Part shown: positions 49,251 to 58,279 of the stretch, piece by piece
Layout of the letters: the number at the start of each line of letters is the position of its first letter
Numbering within the stretch: position 1 is the stretch's first letter
NCBI GenBank assembly: GCA_033851845.1
Contig: JAWWOH010000111.1
Span: 1-64,000 of the forward strand
Length of the DNA stretch: 64,000 bases
Source: RYN-124 sp033851845
GTDB taxonomy: Bacteria > Actinomycetota > Actinomycetes > Mycobacteriales > SCTD01
Direction of reading: 5' to 3'
Translations under genes and position numbers: made by a program
Notes under the pieces: generated by a model
Told to the model about the DNA's origin: nothing
Seen by the model: only the letters and a program-made list of their open reading frames with translations
The model's database searches: none

Positions 49251-51236
49251 ATGGCCTACGGCCGCTCTGCCAGCCTGCGTCCAGGACCGGTGCGGCTCGG
49301 CGCCGCACTGGTGACAGTGACCGGGTTGGTGCTGCTGGGCACCGGATCCGGCACCGCGGCCGCTGCCACCGCCCCGCCGCCACAGACCGTGCCCGCCGCG
49401 GGCAGCGCGACGACGGTCACCTGGTCGGGCAGCATTCCGGGCGGCTCCAGCGCGTCCGGCTCCTGCCCGGCCAACGCCCTCTCGGACTCGACGAACGTGA
49501 CGATCAACGTCCCGGCCGGTCTCTATGACGCGACGAAGACGCGGGCCGACTTCTCGATCAGCTGGTCGGACCCGCTCGGCGTCAACGACGAGATCCTCAC
49601 GGTGGTCCCGCCGGCGGGTGGCGGGGCGACCAAGAGCGCCGATGAGGTCAACGACACGAGCAACCAGCACGAGAACGTCTCCTACGACAACCCGGCGGCC
49701 GGCGTCTGGACCGTGCGCGCGTGCCCGTTCTCGTCGGCGCCGACCTCCTACACCGGCAAGCTCGTCCTCACCTCGACCGCGATCGGCGGAGCCACCGGCT
49801 CGCCCTCGCCGTCGCCGTCGGCCAGCAGCACCCAAGGCGGTCCGGCCAGCAACCGCACCTTCGACGAGCCGGTCATCGTCGACAACGCCGACCTCAACGT
49901 CGCCGAGCCGAGCATCAAGGTCGCGGCCGATGGCGCGATCTACGTCACCGGACCGCAGGGCGCCGGTCCGCGCGTGCCTGCGGCCATCCCCGGCACCCAG
50001 GATGTTCCGGGTACCGGCGGCGACATCATCTGGCGGTCCGACGACGCCGGGAAGACGTTCCGCTACCTCGGTTCGTACGACGGTGCTCTCGGCGGCGGGG
50101 ACGCCGATGTCGTAGCAGCCCCGAACGGCACGCTGTACGGATCGGGCCTCAACCTCGCCTGCATCGCGGTCGCGACCAGCGTCGACCGCGGCGAGTCGTG
50201 GGCCACCAACCCGGCGGCGTGCGAGGACGGCGCCGGCTATGACGACCGGCAGTGGAACGACGTCGACGGCAACGCCGCCCTCTACACCGGCTACGGCACG
50301 CTGACCCGCGGCCTTGTCATCCACAAGTCGCTCATCCAGGGGCCGGTGGTCGTCAACGGCCCGGCGACGGTCGTCAACAGCGGTGACTACCAGTGGCCCG
50401 GCGTCGTCGACGTCAACCCCACCAACGGCAACGCGGTCATGGCCTGGAACACGAGCAGCAACGACGTCATCCAGATCAACGGCGTCACGCGCGCGGGTGC
50501 GCTCATGTTCGCGACGCCGAAGACCGTAGCGACGGCCGGCGGCGACACGTTCGACTCGTTCGTGTCGATCGACCACGGCACGGACGGCGCCCTCTACGCC
50601 GTCTGGACCGAGCGTCGCGCCGCCCTGCGCGAGACGTGGACCATGCTTGCGGCGTCCCGCGACGGCGGCACGACGTGGACGCCTCCCGTCCAGGTAGACA
50701 GCACGCCGCGTACGACGGTGTTCCCGTGGGTCACCGCCGGTGATGCGGGTCGCGTCGCCGTCACCTACCTCGGCACAGACTCGACCGGCGTCTCACCCGA
50801 GACACTCGACGTGAAGGATGCCGGCTGGGAGGTCTGGTCGTCGTTCTCGGGCGACTACGGGCAGACCTTCGCCGAGCACCGCACGACGCCGGTGATCCAC
50901 CAGGGCAGCGTCTGCACCAGTGGCACCGGTTGTGCGACCGGCACACGTGACCTCGCCGACTTCATCGAGACCGATCGCGACGCCAACGGCTGCCTGGTCA
51001 CTGCCTACACGGACAACTCCCGCGACACGGTGCAGCCCGACGGCACGCGGACCGGGGATGAGGCGACCCGGGTGGCATTCGTCCGGCAGAGCGGTGGCGA
51101 CGGGCTGCTTGCCGGCAAGCCGTGTGGTGCCGCGGTCGGCCCCATCGTTCCCGAGGCACCAGCGACCGTCCTGCTGCCGTTGCTGGCGGCGGGTCTCGTC
51201 GGAGCCGCAGTGCTACGCCGCCGTCGTACGGCCTGA
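49251..51236 (+). CDS. Secreted BNR/sialidase-like repeat protein with C-terminal anchor
   Basis: 661 residues. Signal peptide (GAALVTVTGLVLLGTGSGTAAAA), an N-terminal beta domain (about 40-185), a Ser/Pro linker, then a propeller region with repeated SxDxGxTW-like boxes (WRSDDAGKTFRYLGS, VDRGESWATN, SRDGGTTWTPPV, SGDYGQTFAEH). It ends with VPEAPATVLLPLLAAGLVGAAVLRRRRTA: a Pro-containing motif, TM helix and Arg cluster typical of sortase- or rhomboid-type sorting signals. Probable surface-bound glycan-active or structural protein. No full sialidase active site seen. Confidence 0.75.
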   Translation: MAYGRSASLRPGPVRLGAALVTVTGLVLLGTGSGTAAAATAPPPQTVPAAGSATTVTWSGSIPGGSSASGSCPANALSDSTNVTINVPAGLYDATKTRADFSISWSDPLGVNDEILTVVPPAGGGATKSADEVNDTSNQHENVSYDNPAAGVWTVRACPFSSAPTSYTGKLVLTSTAIGGATGSPSPSPSASSTQGGPASNRTFDEPVIVDNADLNVAEPSIKVAADGAIYVTGPQGAGPRVPAAIPGTQDVPGTGGDIIWRSDDAGKTFRYLGSYDGALGGGDADVVAAPNGTLYGSGLNLACIAVATSVDRGESWATNPAACEDGAGYDDRQWNDVDGNAALYTGYGTLTRGLVIHKSLIQGPVVVNGPATVVNSGDYQWPGVVDVNPTNGNAVMAWNTSSNDVIQINGVTRAGALMFATPKTVATAGGDTFDSFVSIDHGTDGALYAVWTERRAALRETWTMLAASRDGGTTWTPPVQVDSTPRTTVFPWVTAGDAGRVAVTYLGTDSTGVSPETLDVKDAGWEVWSSFSGDYGQTFAEHRTTPVIHQGSVCTSGTGCATGTRDLADFIETDRDANGCLVTAYTDNSRDTVQPDGTRTGDEATRVAFVRQSGGDGLLAGKPCGAAVGPIVPEAPATVLLPLLAAGLVGAAVLRRRRTA

Positions 51237-51238
51237 TC

Positions 51239-51595
51239 TCACTCCAGCCGGCCCTGCTCGCCCTCCTGGTTGAGGATCTCGGCGCGGACGCGCGCGTCCA
51301 TCAGGGCCTGCGAGACCCGCACGTCCCACTCCGGATCCGTCGCGGCGATCTCCGCGACGACCATCCGGCCGAGGGACTCCTCACCGGAGCGGGTCGGGAT
51401 CACCTTGGAGATGCTCACGATCGTGCGATCGCTGACGACCTCGCTGCCGGCCCGCCACCTTGCTCGTGCAATGGCCTCCCGTCGGCTGCGCCCGGTGAGC
51501 ACGTTGCCAGCGCCGGGGCGCAGCACCAGCAGCACGACGGCGGCAGGTACGGCGAGGACGAGCAGGAGCACCGCCAGCTCCAGGAAGAAGCGCAC
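51239..51595 (-). CDS. Small single-TM protein
   Basis: 118 residues from GTG 51595: N-terminal TM (LELAVLLLVLAVPAAVVLLVLRPG), then a soluble region with SRREAIARARWRAG, DRTIVSISKVIPTRSGEESLGRMVVAEI and DPEWDVRVSQALMDARVRAEILN. It starts 5 bases after the SPFH gene stop and should share its transcript. Unknown function. Confidence 0.6.
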   Translation of the reverse strand: MRFFLELAVLLLVLAVPAAVVLLVLRPGAGNVLTGRSRREAIARARWRAGSEVVSDRTIVSISKVIPTRSGEESLGRMVVAEIAATDPEWDVRVSQALMDARVRAEILNQEGEQGRLE

Positions 51596-51600
51596 GCGCG

Positions 51601-52578
51601 CTACTTCTGCGGCGGTGTGATCGAGAAGCCCGAGCCGGGCGCGAAGGTCGTGATGGTCGGCGGGATCGCCTTCAACGTGTCGATCTGGCCGCAGACCGGA
51701 CAGGCGTTGTAACCGGCCTGCCGCTGCCGGTTGGCCTCTGCCTCGGCCTGCGCCTTCGCGACGGTCGCCTGCGCGCTCGAGATCGCGGCGAACGACGCCT
51801 GCGCGTCCTGCACCGCCTTCTCGAGCTCGGCCGGCAGCGTGAGGCGCACGAGGTTGACCCGGATGCCGGTGAGGAACGGCCCGCCGAGGGTGCTGTTCAC
51901 GTCGTCCACGAGCGACTGGCTGACCGTCGTCTGCACCTTGGTCAGGTTCACGTTGTTCTTCGCACCGGCCAGGATCTGCTGCACGTTCTTCGCGTTGCCG
52001 GTGTTCTGCACGTACACACACGACGACAGCAGGTCGACGCAGCGGTACCCGCCCACGGTCTCGCGGAAGTTGTTCGAGATGACCGGCCGGACGATCTGGT
52101 CAAGGAAGCTGTTCCAGCCGTCCTCGCCGTCCCAGGCGTAGCGCAGCTCCCCGTCGGCGCCCCGGTACTGCCGGGTGCCGAACTTCTCGTCGAACCGCTT
52201 CAGCACCGAGGTGTCGAGGTTCAGCGTGAAGTAGATCGTGCCCTCGACGCCGACCTCGACGCCGTCGCTCGTCGGGTCGTGCTCGACGTCGACGCCGGCG
52301 CGGTCACCCCGTCCGCTGTCTGCCGTGATCGTGTAGAAGCGCTGCTGGCTGGGGTACTTGTGCACGTGGGAGCGGAAGCCGATCCAGTGCAGCCCACTGC
52401 CGGGTTCGAGGACGCCGCGGATCCGGTTGTTGTCCAGTGGTCCGCCGTTGCGCACGACGCCGACCTGACCGGCGGCCGTTTTCGCGAACGACGTGTGGAT
52501 GCTGCCCAGCACGAACAGCAGCACGATGAGGCTCATCACGCCGGCGAACCCGGCGCGCACGGCGTATCGCGAGGGCAT
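51601..52578 (-). CDS. SPFH/band 7 domain membrane protein
   Basis: 325 residues from ATG 52578. N-terminal TM (GVMSLIVLLFVLGSIHTSF), then the SPFH region: GLHWIGFRSHVHKYPSQQRFYTI, GVEVGVEGTIYFTLN, and a charged coiled coil (AVQDAQASFAAISSAQATVAKAQAEAEANRQRQ). Two Cys in CPVCG near the end could bind zinc. Prohibitin/stomatin-like proteins form membrane microdomain scaffolds. Confidence 0.78.
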   Translation of the reverse strand: MPSRYAVRAGFAGVMSLIVLLFVLGSIHTSFAKTAAGQVGVVRNGGPLDNNRIRGVLEPGSGLHWIGFRSHVHKYPSQQRFYTITADSGRGDRAGVDVEHDPTSDGVEVGVEGTIYFTLNLDTSVLKRFDEKFGTRQYRGADGELRYAWDGEDGWNSFLDQIVRPVISNNFRETVGGYRCVDLLSSCVYVQNTGNAKNVQQILAGAKNNVNLTKVQTTVSQSLVDDVNSTLGGPFLTGIRVNLVRLTLPAELEKAVQDAQASFAAISSAQATVAKAQAEAEANRQRQAGYNACPVCGQIDTLKAIPPTITTFAPGSGFSITPPQK

Positions 52579-52675
52579 GTCGAGGCTGGCATCGCGCGGC
52601 ACGGCAGCAATGTATTGGCCGCACCGCCTCGCCGTGGCAAAACCGCCACATGCCGTGCGGGTTCGTCGCGTCGCC

Positions 52676-53089
52676 TCAGGACAGCGCGCGGCTCCGGCCC
52701 CGGAACTCGGCGACGACCGTATCGCCGGCGCGCACCGTGACGTCGTACAACCCGCTACGACCGCGCACGACGCGCTCGACCCCCTCGGCGACGAGCACAT
52801 CGCCGACGCGGACCGGCGCGAGGAAGCTGACGTCTGCGCCGGCGGCCACGACGGCCGGACCGCGGGTGTTGCAGGCGAACGCGAAGGCGGTGTCTGCGAG
52901 CAGGAAGACGAAACCGCCGTGGCAGATGCCGTGGCCGTTGACCATCGTCTCGGTCACGACCATCGTGGCGGTCGCCCGTCCCGGCGCGACGTCGCGCACC
53001 TCGATCCCGAGCGAGCGGCTGGCGACGTCGGCGGCGTACATCTCCGCGGCCTGCCGCTCTGCGAGGTCCTGGGCGGCGGGGTCGGTCAC
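52676..53089 (-). CDS. paaI: Hotdog-fold thioesterase, PaaI family
   Basis: 137 residues. MVVTETMVNGHGICHGGFVFLLADTAFAFACN is the PaaI signature, and VSFLAPVRVGDVLVAEG and GLYDVTVRAGDTVVAEFRG follow. PaaI hydrolyses phenylacetyl- or hydroxyphenylacetyl-CoA thioesters. No paa operon surrounds it here. Start 53089, 18 bp after the regulator gene on the same strand. Confidence 0.85.
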   Translation of the reverse strand: MTDPAAQDLAERQAAEMYAADVASRSLGIEVRDVAPGRATATMVVTETMVNGHGICHGGFVFLLADTAFAFACNTRGPAVVAAGADVSFLAPVRVGDVLVAEGVERVVRGRSGLYDVTVRAGDTVVAEFRGRSRALS

Positions 53090-53107
53090 CGGCCCATCCT
53101 GTCGGAC

Positions 53108-53476
53108 TCAGACGACCAGGGCCCACCCGCGGTGGCGCACCGTGCGGAACAGCTCACGGCCGGCACCGGACCGCAGCCGCGAGAGCTGCACGTCGATCCG
53201 GCGTCCTGGGCCGCTGTGCCCCCAGCAGGCCCAGTGCAGCTCGTCCCGCGACCAGACCCGGCCCGGCCGGCCCACGAACAGGGCGAGGATCTCGACCTGC
53301 CGAGGCGGCAGAACGACCGCGGCGCCGTCGATCTGCACGGTGTAGCTCGACAGGTCGACCGAGATGCCGGCGGCGCTGACCGGCTCGGCCAACTCGACAT
53401 GCAGCGCCGCCGCCCGCTCCAGGAAGTCGCTGCCCGACCGGGCCGGCAGCCCGTTGGCCCGGACATCGACTGACAT
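53108..53476 (-). CDS. Stand-alone winged-helix (OmpR-type) DNA-binding protein
   Basis: 122 residues: GISVDLSSYTVQIDGAAVVLPPRQVEILALFVGRPGRVWSRDELHWACWG then RRIDVQLSRLRSGAG, FRTVRHRGWALVV is the trans_reg_C winged helix. The receiver domain is absent. It could regulate paaI or act with an unlinked kinase. Confidence 0.75.
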   Translation of the reverse strand: MSVDVRANGLPARSGSDFLERAAALHVELAEPVSAAGISVDLSSYTVQIDGAAVVLPPRQVEILALFVGRPGRVWSRDELHWACWGHSGPGRRIDVQLSRLRSGAGRELFRTVRHRGWALVV

Positions 53477-53619
53477 GCCGCCACGGTGCCGCGGGAGTGT
53501 TGCGGCGGCGTGACGCAGCCGTCAACAGCGCGTTCCAGCGGCCCCCCACCCGGCCGGCCGAACCCGGCATCTTGGTAACGTTCCGGCAACACCCAGCCGC
53601 CCCTCCAGAACCCGGTGCT

Positions 53620-54294
53620 GTGCCTAACCACGCCGTACGCCGACGCCCCGCCGCGCCCGCGCTGCTCCTGACGATCGCCGCTGCAGCTCTCGGCGCCCTG
53701 GCGCTCCTGCCTGCGCGCACCGTCCCCCCACGGGCCGTCCTGGCCGCAAGCCCCGTCGGCTCACTGCCGGACGAGGGGGAGCGGGCGGCAGTCCTCGGCC
53801 GGCCACCCGTGCGTCGGACGACCGTGATCAAGCCGGTCAAGCCCGCGGCACCTCGAAAGGTCGCCCCGCGCGCCTCCCGCAAGCGGGTCGAGCTGCCGCT
53901 GGTCGACGGATACGTCTGCCCGGTTCGCGGCCCGCACCACTTCTCCGACGACTGGGGCGACGCGCGGGTGGGGCACCGGCATCAGGGCAACGACATCCTC
54001 GCTCCGTACGGCGCGCCGGTGGTCGCGGTCATCTCGGGCGTCATCAAGACCAACTACAGCCGCAACGGCGGGATCTCGCTGTACCTCGAGGGCAGCGACG
54101 GCAACGAGTACTTCTACGCGCACAACTCGCGCAACGTCGCGGTGACCGGGCAGCACGTCTCGACCGGCGAGGTCATCGGCTACGTCGGCAACACCGGTGA
54201 CGCCCGCGGCGGTCCGTCGCACGTGCACTTCGAGCGACACCCGGGCGGGGGACCCGCGGTCGACCCGTACCCGTTCCTGACGCGCATCTGCTGA
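53620..54294 (+). CDS. Secreted M23 family metallopeptidase
   Basis: 224 residues. Signal peptide/anchor (PALLLTIAAAALGALALLPA), linker, then M23 core: GHRHQGNDILAPYGAPV (HxxxD), NEYFYAHNSRN and SHVHFERHPGGG (HxH). Cleaves peptidoglycan cross-links, or is an inactive scaffold. GTG 53620 chosen, as upstream sequence lacks signal character. Confidence 0.82.
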   Translation: MPNHAVRRRPAAPALLLTIAAAALGALALLPARTVPPRAVLAASPVGSLPDEGERAAVLGRPPVRRTTVIKPVKPAAPRKVAPRASRKRVELPLVDGYVCPVRGPHHFSDDWGDARVGHRHQGNDILAPYGAPVVAVISGVIKTNYSRNGGISLYLEGSDGNEYFYAHNSRNVAVTGQHVSTGEVIGYVGNTGDARGGPSHVHFERHPGGGPAVDPYPFLTRIC

Positions 54295-54433
54295 TAGCAC
54301 CCACGAGCTACGCCGTACGGCGGCCAACCACCCGAAATGACCTGTCGCGGGCCGCGATGGTGCTTCACTGTACGAATCGGACCTGTCCGTGCCCTCGTGC
54401 GACGCGGTCCGACGCGGCGATCGAGGAGACGAC

Positions 54434-54691
54434 GTGAGCAGTGCAGCCGGTCACGAAGCCGATTCCACCCTCCGGGTCGTCCCGGACCTGACCGTGCACA
54501 GCGGCGCACCGCATCGCGTGATCACGCTGCCGGTCTCCCCGGAGGAGGACGCCCTGCTGCGTCGGCTGGCGCAGTTCGAGCGCCTCGGTGCGACGCTGGC
54601 CCCGACCATGGCACTGCTCAAGAACGAGATTCGCGCGCGCGACCGGCGCGAGACGATCCGGGAGCCCGGCGAGAAGTGGGTCAGCGCCTAG
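54434..54691 (+). CDS. Hypothetical small protein
   Basis: 85 residues from GTG 54434 (GAGGAG Shine-Dalgarno): SGAPHRVITLPVSPEEDALLRRLAQFERLGATLAPTMALLKNEIRARDRRETIREP, helical C-terminal part. No family recognised. Confidence 0.55.
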   Translation: MSSAAGHEADSTLRVVPDLTVHSGAPHRVITLPVSPEEDALLRRLAQFERLGATLAPTMALLKNEIRARDRRETIREPGEKWVSA

Positions 54692-54716
54692 CTGCGCGGC
54701 CGATGGGCGACAGCTC

Positions 54717-55223
54717 TCACGGGTCTAGTGGGCCGTCCCACGGTCGGGGCGGCTCGCCCGCGACCTGACGTCGGAACTCGTCGAGGTACCACCCCGCGAA
54801 CCGCACCATCACGTCGCTCCGCGCGAGGGTGAGCAGCTGCTCGCTCCGACAGAACTCGTCGGCCTCGCGCATCAGCGCGTCGAGGTTGTCGGCTGCTTCG
54901 ACGACGTGTCCGGGCACCGTGTAGGACAGGTTGATCGTGGCCTCGCCGCGCGCCACCGCGGCATCGACGAGCTCGTCGGGCCGGGCGGCGGCATGTCCGT
55001 AGCGCACCCCGAGGATCGTGATCAGCTCGAGGAGCCGGTCCGGGATATCCGGCCGTCCCGACGGACCGCCCAGGGCCAGCAGGGCGAACTCGCGCATCAG
55101 CTCGTCGTGCCGCTCGCGGGACGCGATGAGCACCCGCACCGGCATGTTCAGCAGGTGGACGTCATGCAGGTCCTCGCGTGTTGCGTCGTCGTCGTACCTC
55201 CCCAGTGGCGAGATCGTGCTCAC
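54717..55223 (-). CDS. Hypothetical protein, partner of the RsbW-like ATPase
   Basis: 168 residues, from GTG 55223, overlapping the stop of the ATPase gene (GTGA). LHDVHLLNMPVRVLIASRERHDELMREFALLAL is a strand-helix start. A helical middle and AADNLDALMREADEFCRSEQLLTLARSDVMVRFAGWYLDEFRRQV follow. It may be a sensor or an anti-sigma antagonist, inferred from gene context only. Confidence 0.65.
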   Translation of the reverse strand: MSTISPLGRYDDDATREDLHDVHLLNMPVRVLIASRERHDELMREFALLALGGPSGRPDIPDRLLELITILGVRYGHAAARPDELVDAAVARGEATINLSYTVPGHVVEAADNLDALMREADEFCRSEQLLTLARSDVMVRFAGWYLDEFRRQVAGEPPRPWDGPLDP

Positions 55224-55642
55224 GGCGACGCGTCCAGCCAGCTCGATGCATCGAACGCTCCCCACGGGTCGACGTCTGCCGTGATGGTGAAGGTGAGGGT
55301 CTTGCCGCCTTCCACCGGCTCCACATGCCAGGAGTGCGACAGTCGGTCGAGCAGCTCCAGACCGCGTCCAGTGGTCGCGTCCTGCGCGTGCCGCCGTCTG
55401 CGCGGGATGAGCGGCGACCCGTCGCGCACCGAGATGGTCACCGCTCGCGTGCCGGCGCGCTCGACGGTGAGGACGATCTGCGTACGGGCGTGCAGCAGGC
55501 TGTTGGTGAGCACCTCGCTGGTCAGGAGCATCGCGGTGTGCGTGATGTCGTCCAGGCCCCACTCGGACAACGCTTCAGCGACCAGCCGTCGACCGACCCC
55601 CACGGATTCGACGGTTGGGGCGAGCGTGAGCTCGTACGTCAT
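55220..55642 (-). CDS. RsbW-like ATP-binding regulatory protein (HATPase_c_2)
   Basis: 140 residues from ATG 55642. GHKL N-box AMLLTSEVLTNSLLHA, G1-like SVRDGSP, and TGRGLELLDRL. Serine-kinase/anti-sigma-like proteins of this size act in partner-switching systems. It is co-transcribed with the 168-residue partner, and divergent from the micropeptide ORF. Confidence 0.85.
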   Translation of the reverse strand: MTYELTLAPTVESVGVGRRLVAEALSEWGLDDITHTAMLLTSEVLTNSLLHARTQIVLTVERAGTRAVTISVRDGSPLIPRRRRHAQDATTGRGLELLDRLSHSWHVEPVEGGKTLTFTITADVDPWGAFDASSWLDASP

Positions 55643-55706
55643 TCGCTCGACCGCACGTTCGGCACGATGACATCCGCAACAGCGCGAATCAAGGAGGTGA
55701 CTCTCC

Positions 55707-55769
55707 GTGCAGTCCTTTATCTGCAGTGGTTTCCAGACATGTCCGGCGTGCACTGCGGAATTCGCGTAG
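55707..55769 (+). CDS. Cys-rich 20-residue micropeptide ORF
   Basis: ORF from GTG 55707 to TAG 55767-55769. Preceded by a near-perfect Shine-Dalgarno AAGGAGGTGA, 6 bases before the start. The peptide reads MQSFICSGFQ then TCPACTAEFA, with Cys at 6, 12 and 15 and an aromatic near each end. It fits exactly between the ATPase gene and the end of the helicase gene. Could be a RiPP precursor, a metal-binding peptide or a leader peptide. Confidence 0.5.
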   Translation: MQSFICSGFQTCPACTAEFA

Positions 55770-58250
55770 TCAGTGCGGGCCAACGGCCGTGACCCGGATG
55801 GCAGCCTCACCGCGGTCATCCGATGCCGCCAGGTCCACGACCGCCGCGATGCCCCAGTCGTGGTCGCCATCGGGATCGTCGAACACCTGCCGCACCAGCC
55901 ACCGGTCCGGCCCTTCCTCGACGATGAGCAGGTGCGGGCCGCGGGCAGCCGGACCGGTGGCGAGCTCGGCGTACTCACTGAAGTACGCCGTCATCGCCGC
56001 CGCCCAGTCGACGTCGGGATCGAGCTCCGCGAGCAGGTCGTAGCGGTGGATCGCTGCCAGCTCGACGCGACGGAACATCGCGTTGCGGACCAGCACGCGG
56101 AACGCCCGGCGGTTGGCCGTGACTGGCGGGGGAGTCGTGTCCACCGGCTCGACCGGGGTCACCTCGCCCGGGCTGCGCAGCTGCTCCCACTCGTCGAGCA
56201 GGCTCGAGTCGACCTGGCGGACGAGCTCGCCGAGCCACTCCGTCAGGTCGATGAGGTCGTCGTTGCGCAGCGCATCGGGGACCGTCCGGTCCAGCGCCTT
56301 GTAGGCGTCGGCGAGGTAGCGCAGCACCAGGCCCTCGGATCTGGCCAGGCCGTAGAACCCGACGTACTCGACGAAGGTCATCGCCCGCTCGTACATGTCG
56401 CGCGCCACCGACTTGGGTCGAAGCTCGTAGTCGGCGACCCAGGGCTGGGTCTTGCGGTAGGTCTCGAACGCGTGGCCGAGCAGGTCGGCCAGCGGCTTCG
56501 GGTGGTCGACGTCCTCGAGCAGCTCCATCCGCTCCTCGTACTCGATGCCGTCCGCCTTCATCTGCGCGACCGCCTCGCCCTTGGCCTTGCTTCGCTGCGC
56601 CGCGAGCACCTGGCGCGGGTCGTCGAGCGTCGCCTCCAGCACGGAGAGCACATCGAGCGGGTACGACGGGGCGTCACGGTCGAGCAGCTGCAGGGCCGCG
56701 ACGGCGAAGGGTGACAGGGGCTGGTTGAGGGCGAAGTCCGGTTGCAGCTCGACCGTGAGGCGGAGCAGGCCGCTGTCGTTGCGCTCGACGACCTCGGCAG
56801 CCAGCAGTGCCTCGACGATCTCCCGCGACTGCTCGAGCATCCGCTCCTGCAAGTCGGGGGCGGCGTGCGTGCGACCGATCAGCGCGTGCAGCTCCTCCTC
56901 GCCGCCGCCGCGCTGCAGCACGTTGAGCACCATCGAGTGGCTCAGGACGAACGAGGATGCCAGCGTCTCCGGCTCACCGGCGACGAGCTTGTCGAACGTC
57001 GGCTGCCCCCATGACACGAAGCCCTCCGGCGGCGACTTGCGCACGATCTTGCGCCGCTTCTTGGGGTCGTCGCCCGCTTTCGTCAGCGCCTTCTCGTTCT
57101 CGACGACGTGCTCGGGAGCCTGTACGACGACGGTGCCGGCGGTGTCGAAGCCCGCACGCCCGGCCCGGCCGGCGATCTGGTGGAACTCGCGCACCTTCAG
57201 GTGCCGGGTCTTCTCGCCGTCGTACTTGCTCAACGCCGTGAACAGCACCGTGCGGATCGGCACGTTGATGCCGACGCCCAAGGTGTCGGTGCCGCAGATG
57301 ACCTTCAGCAGCCCGGCCTGGGCGAGCAGCTCGACGAGCCGGCGGTACTTCGGCAGCATGCCCGCGTGGTGCACGCCGATGCCGTGCCGGACGAGGCGTG
57401 ACAGCGTCGGCCCGAAGCCGGCGGTGAACCGGAAGCCGCCGATGAGGTCGGCGATCGCGTCCTTCTCCTCTCGGGTGCAGACGTTGATGCTCATCAGCGC
57501 CTGGGCGCGTTCGACGGCCGACGCCTGGGTGAAGTGGACGATGTAGATCGGTGCCTGCTTGGTTGCGAGCAGCTCCTCGATGGTCTCGTGCAGCGGTGTC
57601 ATCGCGTAGGAGTAGAAGAGCGGCACCGGGCGATCGACGCCGGTGACGACGGCAGTCTCGCGGCCGGTGCGCTCCGTCAGCTCGGCCTCGAACCGGCGTA
57701 CGTCTCCGAGCGTTGCGGACATCAGCAGGAACTGCGAGTGCGGCAGCTCGAGCAGCGGCACCTGCCAGGCCCAGCCGCGATCGGGCTCGGCGTAGAAGTG
57801 GAACTCGTCCATGACGACGAGGCCGGCGTCCGCGTCGCTGCCCTGCCGCAGCGCGAGATTGGCCAGGATCTCCGCGGTGCAGCAGATGATGGGTGCGCCT
57901 GCGTTGACGCTCGCGTCGCCGGTCATCATGCCGACGTTCGGTGCGCCGAACGTCTCGGCGAGGGCGAAGAACTTCTCGGAGACGAGCGCCTTGATCGGGG
58001 CGGTGTAGAACGTGCGGCGACGCGTTGCGAGGGCGGCGAAGTGGGCGCCGACCGCCACGAGGCTTTTTCCTGAGCCGGTCGGCGTTGACAGGATCACATT
58101 CGAGCCGGAGAACACCTCGATGAGCGCGTCCTGCTGCGCCGGGTAGAGCGACAGCCCCTGCGACTCGACCCAGCTGTTGAACGCGTCGTACAACGAGTCG
58201 GCGTCGTTGTCGGGCGGGATGAGGTCGGCAAGGGTCATGACTTGGACCAT
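55770..58250 (-). CDS. Ski2-like superfamily II helicase, DUF3516 type
   Basis: 826 residues. Motif I STPTGSGKSLVA, Ia TAPIKALVSEKF, II VVMDEFHFY, III LLMSATLGD, IV IYIVHFTQASAVERAQ, V VICGTDTLGVGINVP and VI HQIAGRAGRAGFD. The C-terminal half (from about 440) is the DUF3516 region. It probably unwinds or remodels RNA, similar to exosome-linked Ski2/Mtr4 helicases. Starts at ATG 58250 (58238 alternative). Confidence 0.87.
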   Translation of the reverse strand: MVQVMTLADLIPPDNDADSLYDAFNSWVESQGLSLYPAQQDALIEVFSGSNVILSTPTGSGKSLVAVGAHFAALATRRRTFYTAPIKALVSEKFFALAETFGAPNVGMMTGDASVNAGAPIICCTAEILANLALRQGSDADAGLVVMDEFHFYAEPDRGWAWQVPLLELPHSQFLLMSATLGDVRRFEAELTERTGRETAVVTGVDRPVPLFYSYAMTPLHETIEELLATKQAPIYIVHFTQASAVERAQALMSINVCTREEKDAIADLIGGFRFTAGFGPTLSRLVRHGIGVHHAGMLPKYRRLVELLAQAGLLKVICGTDTLGVGINVPIRTVLFTALSKYDGEKTRHLKVREFHQIAGRAGRAGFDTAGTVVVQAPEHVVENEKALTKAGDDPKKRRKIVRKSPPEGFVSWGQPTFDKLVAGEPETLASSFVLSHSMVLNVLQRGGGEEELHALIGRTHAAPDLQERMLEQSREIVEALLAAEVVERNDSGLLRLTVELQPDFALNQPLSPFAVAALQLLDRDAPSYPLDVLSVLEATLDDPRQVLAAQRSKAKGEAVAQMKADGIEYEERMELLEDVDHPKPLADLLGHAFETYRKTQPWVADYELRPKSVARDMYERAMTFVEYVGFYGLARSEGLVLRYLADAYKALDRTVPDALRNDDLIDLTEWLGELVRQVDSSLLDEWEQLRSPGEVTPVEPVDTTPPPVTANRRAFRVLVRNAMFRRVELAAIHRYDLLAELDPDVDWAAAMTAYFSEYAELATGPAARGPHLLIVEEGPDRWLVRQVFDDPDGDHDWGIAAVVDLAASDDRGEAAIRVTAVGPH

Positions 58251-58279
58251 CGTGCCCGACGTGCGGCACAGTGAGCGGC

